DNA of 6,890 nucleotides from JAKACA01 sp050008715 (lineage in GTDB: Bacteria; Actinomycetota; Acidimicrobiia; Acidimicrobiales; Bog-793): assembly GCA_050008715.1 (NCBI GenBank), contig JBEKMC010000152.1, forward strand, positions 1-6,890. Direction: 5' to 3'. The notes under the pieces were generated by a model. It was given only the letters and a program-made list of their open reading frames with translations, was not told the DNA's origin and made no database searches. Positions 1 through 5,670 of the stretch are shown here, piece by piece (position 1 is the stretch's first letter; each line of letters begins with the position of its first letter). A program made the position numbers and the translations under genes.

Positions 1-1
1 C

Positions 2-22
2 GCATCCGTGGTCCCGTACTGA
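2..22 (+). CDS. possible 3' end of an upstream gene (partial)
   Basis: Frame 2 reads ASVVPY then TGA at 20-22, with G or C in most third positions, which fits the codon bias of the clear genes here. Six codons cannot identify a product. Two other plus frames stay open longer: frame 1 to a TAG at 88-90 and frame 3 to a TGA at 141-143. Both run through a low-complexity repeat, and frame 3 has poor third-position GC, so they look less like genes. The upstream gene could also lie wholly outside the window. Confidence 0.25.
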   Translation, partial: ASVVPY

Positions 23-36
23 CCTGGTCACGGTCG

Positions 37-90
37 CCGGTGCTGGAGCCGGTGCTGGAGCCGGAGCCGGTGCTGTCGCCGGAGCTGTAG
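37..90. repeat. degenerate 12-bp tandem repeat array
   Basis: Two perfect copies of CCGGTGCTGGAG (37-48 and 49-60) are followed by a half unit CCGGAG (61-66) and two diverged copies, CCGGTGCTGTCG (67-78) and CCGGAGCTGTAG (79-90). Every unit starts with CCGG, so the array behaves as a 6/12-bp satellite. Translated, it gives Val-Leu-Glu-Pro, Ala-Gly or similar low-complexity strings depending on frame. It most likely lies in non-coding DNA between an upstream gene and the gene starting at 140, but the tail of an upstream protein cannot be excluded. Confidence 0.7.
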
Positions 91-126
91 CCGGGCACGT
101 GACCGTTCGGCGACCGGGGGGCCGGA

Positions 127-132
127 TAGCCT
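127..132 (+). promoter_or_regulatory. candidate -10 element (TAGCCT) of a leaderless promoter
   Basis: TAGCCT matches the actinobacterial -10 consensus TANNNT and ends exactly 7 nt before the ATG at 140. Transcription would therefore start at or next to the A of the start codon. No Shine-Dalgarno-like sequence lies before that ATG, which agrees with a leaderless message. No good -35 is visible; CGTTCG at 104-109 is the hexamer at 17-bp spacing. TANNNT is a short motif and can occur by chance, so this rests on its exact placement. Confidence 0.4.
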
Positions 133-139
133 CCGCCGG

Positions 140-454
140 ATGAGCTCGACGCCCGGAAGTGACGACGCCAGCGAGGCGAGCCACGCCGTGGCTCGCTGGA
201 TCGAGCGTTGCCGTGTGCTCGCAGAGAGCACGCTCGACAGCGTCGAGACGCCGGCGGACGAGCTCGCCGAGCTGGCGGCAGGCGACCGGCAGCTCATGGA
301 AGACGCCCGCAAGGTGATCCTGGCAGGACTCGACGAGGTACCGGGCGACCCCACCTGGTCGCAGATGCTGGCGTTCTGGCGGCGGGCCTTCGAAAAGGGT
401 ACGTGGTCCTGGGAGCCGAATCCCTGGGACGCCAGCCCCATGCTCACGGCCTGA
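140..454 (+). CDS. small orphan protein, tryptophan-rich C-terminus, function unknown
   Basis: A 104-residue protein that I do not recognise. It has a polar, Ser/Asp/Glu-rich N-terminus (1-15), a long probable helical region (about 15-65, acidic and Ala/Leu-rich), then a tail with W73, W80, W89, W91 and W96 in a PTWSQMLAFWRR...WSWEPNPW context. There is no signal peptide, membrane segment or metal-binding cysteine pair, so it is probably a soluble cytoplasmic protein. Codons end mostly in G or C, as in the neighbours, which supports real coding. The ATG at 140 is the first usable start after the in-frame TGA at 20-22. It lacks a ribosome binding site, and a TANNNT box 7 nt upstream suggests leaderless translation. 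The next gene on the same strand starts about 90-150 nt downstream, so co-transcription is possible. A conserved hypothetical restricted to its lineage is the likeliest outcome of a search. Confidence 0.65.
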   Translation: MSSTPGSDDASEASHAVARWIERCRVLAESTLDSVETPADELAELAAGDRQLMEDARKVILAGLDEVPGDPTWSQMLAFWRRAFEKGTWSWEPNPWDASPMLTA

Positions 455-477
455 GCACTTCGGCAGGTGGTTAGCCG

Positions 478-517
478 CCGGCAGGTGGCGCCGGAGGGAG
501 TGTCTCCGCAAGGAGAC
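478..517 (+). promoter_or_regulatory. two consecutive hairpins ahead of the acetyltransferase operon
   Basis: The first hairpin has 5-bp arms CCGGC (478-482) and GCCGG (490-494) around a 7-nt loop. The second is a perfect 6-bp stem GTCTCC (502-507) / GGAGAC (512-517) closed by a GCAA tetraloop of the stable GNRA class. They sit 15 nt before the GGAGG site of the leader ORF at 543. There is no T-run, so a classical terminator is unlikely. The position suits a structured 5' untranslated region, an mRNA stabiliser or a weak attenuator. The sequence does not match the fluoride, cobalamin, TPP or ZTP riboswitch consensus as I remember them. Confidence 0.4.
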
Positions 518-531
518 GGTAGGTTGGGGGT

Positions 532-536
532 GGAGG
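532..536 (+). promoter_or_regulatory. strong ribosome binding site GGAGG for the leader ORF
   Basis: GGAGG lies 6 nt before the ATG at 543, close to ideal spacing. It is the best Shine-Dalgarno sequence in the plus-strand half. It does not serve the ATG at 605, which is 68 nt away, so it points to translation beginning at 543. Confidence 0.6.
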
Positions 537-542
537 CTCGAT

Positions 543-608
543 ATGGACGCCGGCACGAACAGGACACGGCTCACGATCTTCATCACCGAGGTGGCGGTGG
601 CAGAATGA
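543..608 (+). CDS. 21-residue leader peptide, translationally coupled to the acetyltransferase
   Basis: An ATG at 543 behind a well-spaced GGAGG opens a 21-codon frame starting MDAGTNRTRL and ending VAVAE. Its TGA (606-608) overlaps the ATG of the large downstream gene (605-607) as ATGA, the classic arrangement for translational coupling. The downstream ATG has only a modest site of its own (GAGGTGG, 588-594), so ribosomes ending here could re-initiate there. The peptide has no run of a single amino acid that would suggest classical attenuation. The middle, RLTIFITE, faintly recalls the start of DUF190 proteins, but nothing after it supports that, so I do not call it a remnant. It could be a regulatory leader, a real microprotein, or a chance frame with a good site. 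Confidence 0.45.
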   Translation: MDAGTNRTRLTIFITEVAVAE

Positions 609-3355
609 CGTCGTCCGGCGGGCAGCTGCCGCTGCTGGTCGAGGATCCACCGTCCGGATACCCTGCCGACCTCGAGTGCGACGTGCTGCTCGCCGATGGG
701 CGGCCTGCCACGGTGCGCCCGATCGTCCCCGCCGACGGCGAGCGCATCCGCAGACTCCACGGGAGCCTCTCGGACGAGACGATCTACTTCCGCTTCTTCA
801 CGTTCCACCGCACGTTGTCCGAAGCCGAGCTCGAGCACTTCGCCGGCGTGGACTACCTCGACCGGCTTGCGCTCGTGGCCTTCGTCGACGGCGAGCTCGT
901 GGGTGTGGCCCGTTACGACCGCCCGCCGGGACGGGACGAGGCGGAGGTCGCCTTCACGATCCGCGACGACCAGCAGGGCCGAGGCCTCGGGACCATTCTC
1001 CTCGAACATCTGGCGTCGGCGGCGAGGACACGGGGGATCCGGCGTTTTCTGGCCGACACCCTCTCGGAGAACTCCAAGATGCTCGGCGTGTTCCGTGGCG
1101 CGGGCTTCGCCGAGCGTGCCACGTTCGAGGCCGGCGTCGTCCGCGTCACGATGGAGCTGGACCCGGTCCCGGCCTACATCGCGAAGGTCGAGGAGCGCGA
1201 CCGCCGTGCGGCCGTCCGCTCGATCGAGCGCCTCATGCGACCGACGTCGATCGCCGTGGTCGGTGCGAGCCGGCGCCCGAAGACGATCGGGCACGAATTG
1301 CTCGTCAACCTGACGAGCGGCGGCTACACGGGAAGGATCTACCCGGTCAACCCGGCCGGCGGCGAGATCGCCGGCCTGCCGGCTTACCGCTCGGTCGCCG
1401 ACGTGCCAGCCGCCGTCGACCTCGCCGTGATCGTCGTCCCGGCACCTCAGGTGCTGAGCGTCGTGTCCGAATGTGGGCGGAGTGGGGTCGGTGGGCTGGT
1501 CGTGATCTCGGCGGGCTTCGCAGAGACGGGCGAGGCCGGACGGGCCGCCGAGCGCGAGCTCGTGGAGATGGCACGGTGGTTCGGCATGCGGGTCGTGGGC
1601 CCGAACTGCATGGGCATCGTGAACACGGCGCCGGACATCTCCATGAACGCGACGTTCGCGCCCGTGCGGCCGGTGGCGGGCCGGCTGGGTTTCTCGTCGC
1701 AGTCGGGCGGTCTCGGCATCGCCATCCTGAGCGAGGCGACGCACCGCGACCTCGGGGTGTCGAGCTTCGTCTCGGTCGGCAACAAGGTCGACGTCAGCGG
1801 CAATGACCTCCTGCGCTACTGGGAGGACGACCCGGCCACGTCGGTCATCCTCATGTACCTCGAGTCGTTCGGCAATCCCCGGCACTTCGCCCAGATCTCG
1901 CGGCGGATCTCCCGCAAGAAACCCATCATCGCCGTCAAATCCGGCCGGTCCACCTCGGGATCCCGAGGTGCTTCCTCCCATACCGCTGCGATGGCGACGC
2001 CGGATGCGGCCGTGGACGCCCTTTTCCGCCAGGCAGGGGTCATCAGGGTCGACACGCTCGAAGAGCTGTTCGACGTCGCCGACGTCCTCAGCCACCAGCC
2101 GTTGCCGAAGGGCAAGCGAGTCGCCATCGTCGGCAACGCCGGCGGGCCGGGTGTGCTGGCGGCCGATGCCTGCGAAGGGTACGGGCTGAGCGTGCCGGAG
2201 CTCTCCGAGGCCACCCAGTTGCAGCTCCGCTCGATCCTCTCGCCCGAGGCCGCCGTCTCGAACCCGGTCGACTGCATCGCCTCGGCCAGCGCCGACGACT
2301 ACCGCCGGGCACTCGAGGTCGTGCTCGCCGACGACGTCGTCGACGCAGTCATCGTCAGCTTCACACCGCCGCTCGTCACCGACGCCGACGACGTGGCCGC
2401 CGCCGTCGCCTTCGTGGCGGCGACGGCGGAGAAACCCATCCTGGCGGTGTTTCTCACCACGACCGGGACCGTGGATGCGCTCCGGACGGGCGACCGGCGC
2501 GTGCCGTGGTTCGCCTATCCCGAGTCGGCCGCCCGGGCCCTCGGGCGCATCGTGCCCTACACGGTCTGGCGGGCGCAGCCCGAAGAGGAGCCGCCCGATC
2601 TCGACGGGATCGACCGGGTTGCCGCTCGCGCCATCGTGTCGGCGGCCCTCGGGCGTCGCAAGGACGACTTCGGAGTGTGGCTCGGCGCCGATGAGACGGC
2701 TCAGCTGCTCGGCGCCTACGGGATCCCGACCGTCGAGAGCGTTCGAGCTTGCTCGGTGGAGGCCGCCGTGGAGGCGGCCGGCGCCGTGGCAGGCCCCGTG
2801 GCCGTCAAGCTCGACGTCGCCGGCATCGTGCACAAGACCGACGTCGGCGGGGTCCACCTCGGCCTCGCCAGTGCCGCCGAGGTGGCGACGGTCACGGGGG
2901 AGCTGCTCGACCGTTTCGGCGAGGATGCCGCCGTCATCGTGCAGCCGATGGTCGAGCCGGGGATCGAGACGATCTGCGGCCTCCTGGAGGACCCGGCTTT
3001 CGGCCCGCTCGTCATGTTCGGGCTCGGTGGGACCGCCACCGAGGTGCTCGGTGACCGGGCGTTGTCGCTCGTGCCGCTCGGGCGCTCGGAGGCGGACCGC
3101 CTGATCGGGTCGCTCAAGGCGGCGCCGCTACTGCGTGGCTACCGGGGAGCCGAACCGGTGGACGTCGAGGCGCTCGCCGACCTCCTCTGCCGCGTCGCCC
3201 GTCTTGCCGAGGACATCCCCGAGGTCCTCGAGATGGATCTCAACCCTGTCGTGGCCTGGCCGCGGGGCAAGGGCTGCGTCACGATCGACGCCAAGATCCG
3301 CCTCGCCCTGCCTGCGGTGCCCGAGCCGGTCCTGCGCCGGCGGCACCTGCGCTGA
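605..3355 (+). CDS. GNAT acetyltransferase fused to ADP-forming acyl-CoA synthetase (Pat-type)
   Basis: A 916-residue cytoplasmic protein. Residues about 35-186 form a GNAT acetyltransferase with the acetyl-CoA loop QGRGLG (124-129); E114 in AEVAF is a candidate general base. Residues about 212-305 are a CoA-binding Rossmann domain (SIAVVGAS, 215-222), followed by succinyl-CoA-ligase-like domains (VGPNCMG from 331; SSQSGG from 364) and an ATP-grasp domain (about 690-900: HKTDVGGV from 743, FGLGGTATEVLGD, MDLNP). The synthetase part keeps the histidine of the SHT motif (H459) and the second histidine (H743), both used for phosphoryl transfer in archaeal ADP-forming acetyl-CoA synthetases. GNAT-first order is that of actinobacterial Pat enzymes, which acetylate lysines such as that of acetyl-CoA synthetase; E. 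coli PatZ has the reverse order. It may acetylate proteins, make acyl-CoA, or both. I chose ATG 605 because family similarity begins after it, it has GAGGTGG 10 nt upstream, and it overlaps the leader stop. Confidence 0.9.
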   Translation: MTSSGGQLPLLVEDPPSGYPADLECDVLLADGRPATVRPIVPADGERIRRLHGSLSDETIYFRFFTFHRTLSEAELEHFAGVDYLDRLALVAFVDGELVGVARYDRPPGRDEAEVAFTIRDDQQGRGLGTILLEHLASAARTRGIRRFLADTLSENSKMLGVFRGAGFAERATFEAGVVRVTMELDPVPAYIAKVEERDRRAAVRSIERLMRPTSIAVVGASRRPKTIGHELLVNLTSGGYTGRIYPVNPAGGEIAGLPAYRSVADVPAAVDLAVIVVPAPQVLSVVSECGRSGVGGLVVISAGFAETGEAGRAAERELVEMARWFGMRVVGPNCMGIVNTAPDISMNATFAPVRPVAGRLGFSSQSGGLGIAILSEATHRDLGVSSFVSVGNKVDVSGNDLLRYWEDDPATSVILMYLESFGNPRHFAQISRRISRKKPIIAVKSGRSTSGSRGASSHTAAMATPDAAVDALFRQAGVIRVDTLEELFDVADVLSHQPLPKGKRVAIVGNAGGPGVLAADACEGYGLSVPELSEATQLQLRSILSPEAAVSNPVDCIASASADDYRRALEVVLADDVVDAVIVSFTPPLVTDADDVAAAVAFVAATAEKPILAVFLTTTGTVDALRTGDRRVPWFAYPESAARALGRIVPYTVWRAQPEEEPPDLDGIDRVAARAIVSAALGRRKDDFGVWLGADETAQLLGAYGIPTVESVRACSVEAAVEAAGAVAGPVAVKLDVAGIVHKTDVGGVHLGLASAAEVATVTGELLDRFGEDAAVIVQPMVEPGIETICGLLEDPAFGPLVMFGLGGTATEVLGDRALSLVPLGRSEADRLIGSLKAAPLLRGYRGAEPVDVEALADLLCRVARLAEDIPEVLEMDLNPVVAWPRGKGCVTIDAKIRLALPAVPEPVLRRRHLR

Positions 3356-3380
3356 GGCGCGGCGAGCTCAGCGCCGCCGG
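3337..3380. terminator. bidirectional hairpin between convergent genes
   Basis: GCGCTGAG (3349-3356) and CTCAGCGC (3367-3374) form a perfect 8-bp inverted repeat around a 10-nt loop. An outer pair, CCGGCG (3337-3342) with CGCCGG (3375-3380), can extend the stem across a one-sided bulge. The repeat covers both stop codons: TGA at 3353-3355 on the plus strand and TGA at 3370-3368 on the minus strand. No T-tract follows on either side. Such T-less GC hairpins are common at convergent gene ends in GC-rich actinobacteria, so a shared terminator is the natural reading. Confidence 0.55.
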
Positions 3381-5098
3381 ATCCCTGCGGCGGCAGCCGC
3401 CGACCGTGTGCCGCCCGAGGCGGTGCGGCCACGCGACACCAGGTCGGCGTCCGACCACACGGGTCCGTCCGTCTCGGTGACGAGACCGTCTGACCCGAAC
3501 AACACGAAACGATCGAACGAGCCGGCGAAGTACCGGTCGTGGGTCGCCGCCAACACGGTCCCCTCGTAGCCGTCGAGGCCGATCTCGAGTGCCTCGGCCG
3601 ATTCGACGTCGAGGTTGTCGGTCGGCTCGTCGAGGAGCAGCATCGTGGCACCCGAGAGCTCGAGCATGAGGATCTGCAGGCGCGCCTGCTGGCCGCCCGA
3701 GAGCGTCTCGAAGCTCTGGTCCCTGGCACGCGAGAGCTCGTAACGCCCGAGGGAGGCGATCGCACGCTCGGCGGGCAAGTCGAACTCCTTGCGCAGGATG
3801 TCGGTGATGGAGCGTCCGATCAGCTCCGGGTGGTCGTGGACCTGGGCGAAGTGACCCGGTTGGACGCGGGCGCCGAGCACGGCGGCGCCGGCGTGGCCGA
3901 CGCCGGCCTGTCGCTCGACCACCTTGGCCCGGGCGCCCGGGTCGGTGGCGTCCCCGCCGCCGTCCGCCAGCAGGCGCAGGAAGTGTGACTTGCCCGTCCC
4001 ATTGGCTCCGAGAAACGCCACCCGCTCGCCATAGAAGACCTCGAGGTCGAAGGCTTCGGTGAGCCCGTCGATGGCAAGCGCCGTGCACGTGAGCGCCCGC
4101 TTGCCGGTGCGGCCCCCCCGCAGGCGCATCGAGATCCGCTGCGGTCGGGGCACCTCCTCCGGCGGCCCCGCTTCGACGAAACGATCCAACCTGTGCTGGG
4201 CACTGCGCAGCTTGGAAGCGAAGTCGGAGTTGTAGGACGCTTTGCGGCGGTACTCGACGACGATGGCCTTCAGGCGAGCGAGCTCCTCGTCCCACCGTTT
4301 GCGGAGCTCTTCGAGGCGAGTCTGGCGAGCCGCTCGGGCCTCGTGGTAGCTGGCGAATCCCGCTCCGTGCACCCAGGCCGAGCACCCCGCCGCGCTCGGC
4401 TCGAGCGTCACGACGCGAGTCGCCGCCTGCCGGAGGAGCTCGCGGTCGTGCGAGATGAGCAGGACGGTCTTGCGGGTCTCGGCGAGGCGCGACTCCAGCC
4501 ATCGTTTGCTCGGCACGTCGAGGTAGTTGTCCGGCTCGTCGAGCAGCAGCACTTCGGCGCTGCCGGCGAGGAGGCAATGCAGTACGAGGCGCTTCTGCTC
4601 GCCGCCGGACAGCGTCGCCACCGGCCGCCGCCCGGCATCGGAGAGGGGGAGCCCGAGCGCTTCGGTCGTGCAGGCGTCCCATCGGACCTCGGCGTCGTAG
4701 CCGCCGAGGTCGCCCCAGTCCGCCAGCGCCTGCGCGTAGGCCAGCTGCTCGCGCTCGCCGTCGGAGCAGATCATGGCGTCCTCGGCGGCCTCCAACTCGG
4801 CGGCGGCCCGGCGGATGGCGTCGGGGGCGATGTCGACGAGCAGCTGGTGAACGGTCGTGTCGTCACGGATCGAGCCGATGAACTGGCGCATCACTGCCAG
4901 TTGACCGTTGACGGACAAGGAGCCGTCGTCCGGTTCCAGGTCGCCGGCGATGAGTGCGAGCAACGTCGTCTTGCCGGCGCCGTTCGGGCCGACGAGCGCT
5001 GTCACCGATCCGTCGTCGACGCGAAACGAGACATCCCGCAGCAGCGGGCGCCCGTCCGCCAGCGAGTAGCTGACGCCGTTCACGTCGATGTAACCCAC
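3368..5098 (-). CDS. ABC-F family ATPase (ribosome-associated, Rv1473-like)
   Basis: A 576-residue protein with two ABC ATPase domains and no membrane segment, hence a soluble ABC-F factor and not a transporter. Domain 1 has Walker A GPNGAGKTT (37-45), signature LSGGEQ (163-168), Walker B LLLDEPDNYLD (184-194) and H-loop H217. A charged, helical linker (about 250-325) corresponds to the P-site tRNA interaction motif that reaches into the ribosome. Domain 2 has GANGTGKS (364-371), LSGGQQ (466-471), LLLDEPTDNLD (487-497) and H520. Both catalytic glutamates (E188, E491) are present, so two active sites are expected. ABC-F proteins relieve stalled ribosomes or protect them from antibiotics; which applies here cannot be read from sequence. 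The tail (about 556-576) is a Ser/Ala/Arg-rich extension. The start is GTG at 5098, because the family begins just before the first beta strand and no earlier in-frame start is seen. GGAGG (5116-5112) lies 13 nt upstream, rather far. mscL lies 116 bp upstream on the same strand. Confidence 0.92.
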   Translation of the reverse strand: MGYIDVNGVSYSLADGRPLLRDVSFRVDDGSVTALVGPNGAGKTTLLALIAGDLEPDDGSLSVNGQLAVMRQFIGSIRDDTTVHQLLVDIAPDAIRRAAAELEAAEDAMICSDGEREQLAYAQALADWGDLGGYDAEVRWDACTTEALGLPLSDAGRRPVATLSGGEQKRLVLHCLLAGSAEVLLLDEPDNYLDVPSKRWLESRLAETRKTVLLISHDRELLRQAATRVVTLEPSAAGCSAWVHGAGFASYHEARAARQTRLEELRKRWDEELARLKAIVVEYRRKASYNSDFASKLRSAQHRLDRFVEAGPPEEVPRPQRISMRLRGGRTGKRALTCTALAIDGLTEAFDLEVFYGERVAFLGANGTGKSHFLRLLADGGGDATDPGARAKVVERQAGVGHAGAAVLGARVQPGHFAQVHDHPELIGRSITDILRKEFDLPAERAIASLGRYELSRARDQSFETLSGGQQARLQILMLELSGATMLLLDEPTDNLDVESAEALEIGLDGYEGTVLAATHDRYFAGSFDRFVLFGSDGLVTETDGPVWSDADLVSRGRTASGGTRSAAAAAGIRRR

Positions 5099-5122
5099 CG
5101 GACCAGTATTGCCTCCGTCGCT

Positions 5123-5213
5123 CGGACGGCCGGACGGCCGGACCGCCGGACCGCCGGCACGCCGGCGCTCAGCCCGCCGAAGACCCGGCGCTCAGCCGGC
5201 CGACGGCCGTCCG
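5123..5213. repeat. GC-rich repeat cluster between mscL and the ABC-F gene
   Basis: Five tandem 8-bp units, GGACGGCC twice, GGACCGCC twice and GGCACGCC once, fill 5124-5163. A 13-bp direct repeat CCGGCGCTCAGCC follows at 5162-5174 and 5185-5197. CGGACGGCC at 5123-5131 is the reverse complement of GGCCGTCCG at 5205-5213, so the ends of the cluster can pair. It lies between the mscL stop and the ABC-F start, both on the minus strand, and could end mscL transcription by structure. No coding frame is evident. Confidence 0.6.
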
Positions 5214-5214
5214 C

Positions 5215-5655
5215 TCAGACGGCTCCGTCGCTCACGAGTGGCGGGAGGTCGCTCGTGCACGCAGAGCAACGAGTTGCCCCCACCGGGACGTCGGTGAGGC
5301 AGGCAGGGCAGGGGCGCGTGGTGGCGACGGCCCCGCGGTTCCTGCGAGCCATGATGGCGTTGTACGGCTTCACGACGAACAGGAAGACGGCCAGGCCGAC
5401 GAAGACCAGGGAGATGAGGTTGTTCAAGACGTCGCCGTAGAGGAACACGCTGTGGTGGACGGTGAACTGAAGCGCCTCGAAGTTGTGAGTGCCGAATATG
5501 GCGCCGATCAGCGGCGTGAGGATGTCGGCGACGACGGCCTTCACGACGGCTTGGAACGCCAAGCCGATGACGACGGCGACAGCGAGCATGACGACGTCAC
5601 CTTGCAGGATGAAGTCCTTGAACTCTTTCAGCATTCCCGTAGACCTGGAGCTCAT
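5215..5655 (-). CDS. mscL: large-conductance mechanosensitive channel with C-terminal zinc ribbon
   Basis: A 146-residue MscL, a membrane pore that opens under tension to release solutes during hypo-osmotic shock. After a short amphipathic N-terminus (MLKEFKDFILQG, 8-19), the pore-lining TM1 spans about 21-48 and ends in VADILTPLIGAIFG, a strong MscL signature. A short outer loop (about 55-72) leads to TM2 (about 73-97) and then KPYNAIMARR. The usual cytoplasmic helix bundle (LLTEIRDLL type) is absent. In its place is a zinc ribbon with C116, C119, C130 and C133 (CPAC-x10-CSAC). Aligned by eye, the usual RGNxVDLAV reads QGDVVMLAV, so the conserved Asn and Asp of early TM1 are replaced (D20, M23). 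The start at 5655 is preceded by AGGAGAGG with 7 nt spacing; the internal ATG at 5634 has only a weak site. The aldo/keto reductase gene ends 96 bp upstream on the same strand. Confidence 0.92.
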   Translation of the reverse strand: MSSRSTGMLKEFKDFILQGDVVMLAVAVVIGLAFQAVVKAVVADILTPLIGAIFGTHNFEALQFTVHHSVFLYGDVLNNLISLVFVGLAVFLFVVKPYNAIMARRNRGAVATTRPCPACLTDVPVGATRCSACTSDLPPLVSDGAV

Positions 5656-5662
5656 GTCCTGT

Positions 5663-5670
5663 CCTCTCCT
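5663..5670 (-). promoter_or_regulatory. ribosome binding site AGGAGAGG of mscL
   Basis: On the minus strand AGGAGAGG (5670-5663) lies 7 nt before the ATG at 5655. It decides that start over the internal ATG at 5634 and over the longer open frame that begins at 5739. Confidence 0.65.

Noticed and set aside
3..143. Plus-strand frame encoding an Ala-Gly repeat tail that overlaps the ATG at 140 as ATGA
   Set aside because: Its third codon positions are only about half G/C, unlike every clear gene here, and the Ala-Gly run is just the DNA repeat read in one frame.
478..536. Fluoride, cobalamin or other known riboswitch before the leader ORF
   Set aside because: Only generic hairpins were found; the conserved consensus segments of those classes are missing as far as I can tell by eye.
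28..567. Minus-strand open frame of 179 codons opposite the orphan gene
   Set aside because: Ser/Arg-rich composition typical of an antisense shadow in GC-rich DNA; it covers the repeat array and shows no recognisable domain.
467..604. In-frame N-terminal extension of the GNAT-synthetase gene from GTG 467 (46 extra residues)
   Set aside because: The extra residues are Arg/Gly/His-rich and unlike the family. They overlap the hairpins and the leader ORF, and the GTG lacks a ribosome binding site. ATG 605 is better supported.
543..608. Leader ORF as the remnant of a DUF190 gene
   Set aside because: Only about six residues (RLTIFI) look similar, and no further DUF190-like sequence follows in any frame.
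3279..4682. Minus-strand open frame of 467 codons in another frame of the ABC-F gene
   Set aside because: Arg/Pro/Ala-rich out-of-frame shadow; the Walker and signature motifs belong to the 3368-5098 frame.
4193..5440. Long plus-strand open frame (415 codons) across the ABC-F and mscL genes
   Set aside because: It is antisense to two genes with unmistakable motifs and crosses their intergenic repeat; its content is a mirror of their codons.
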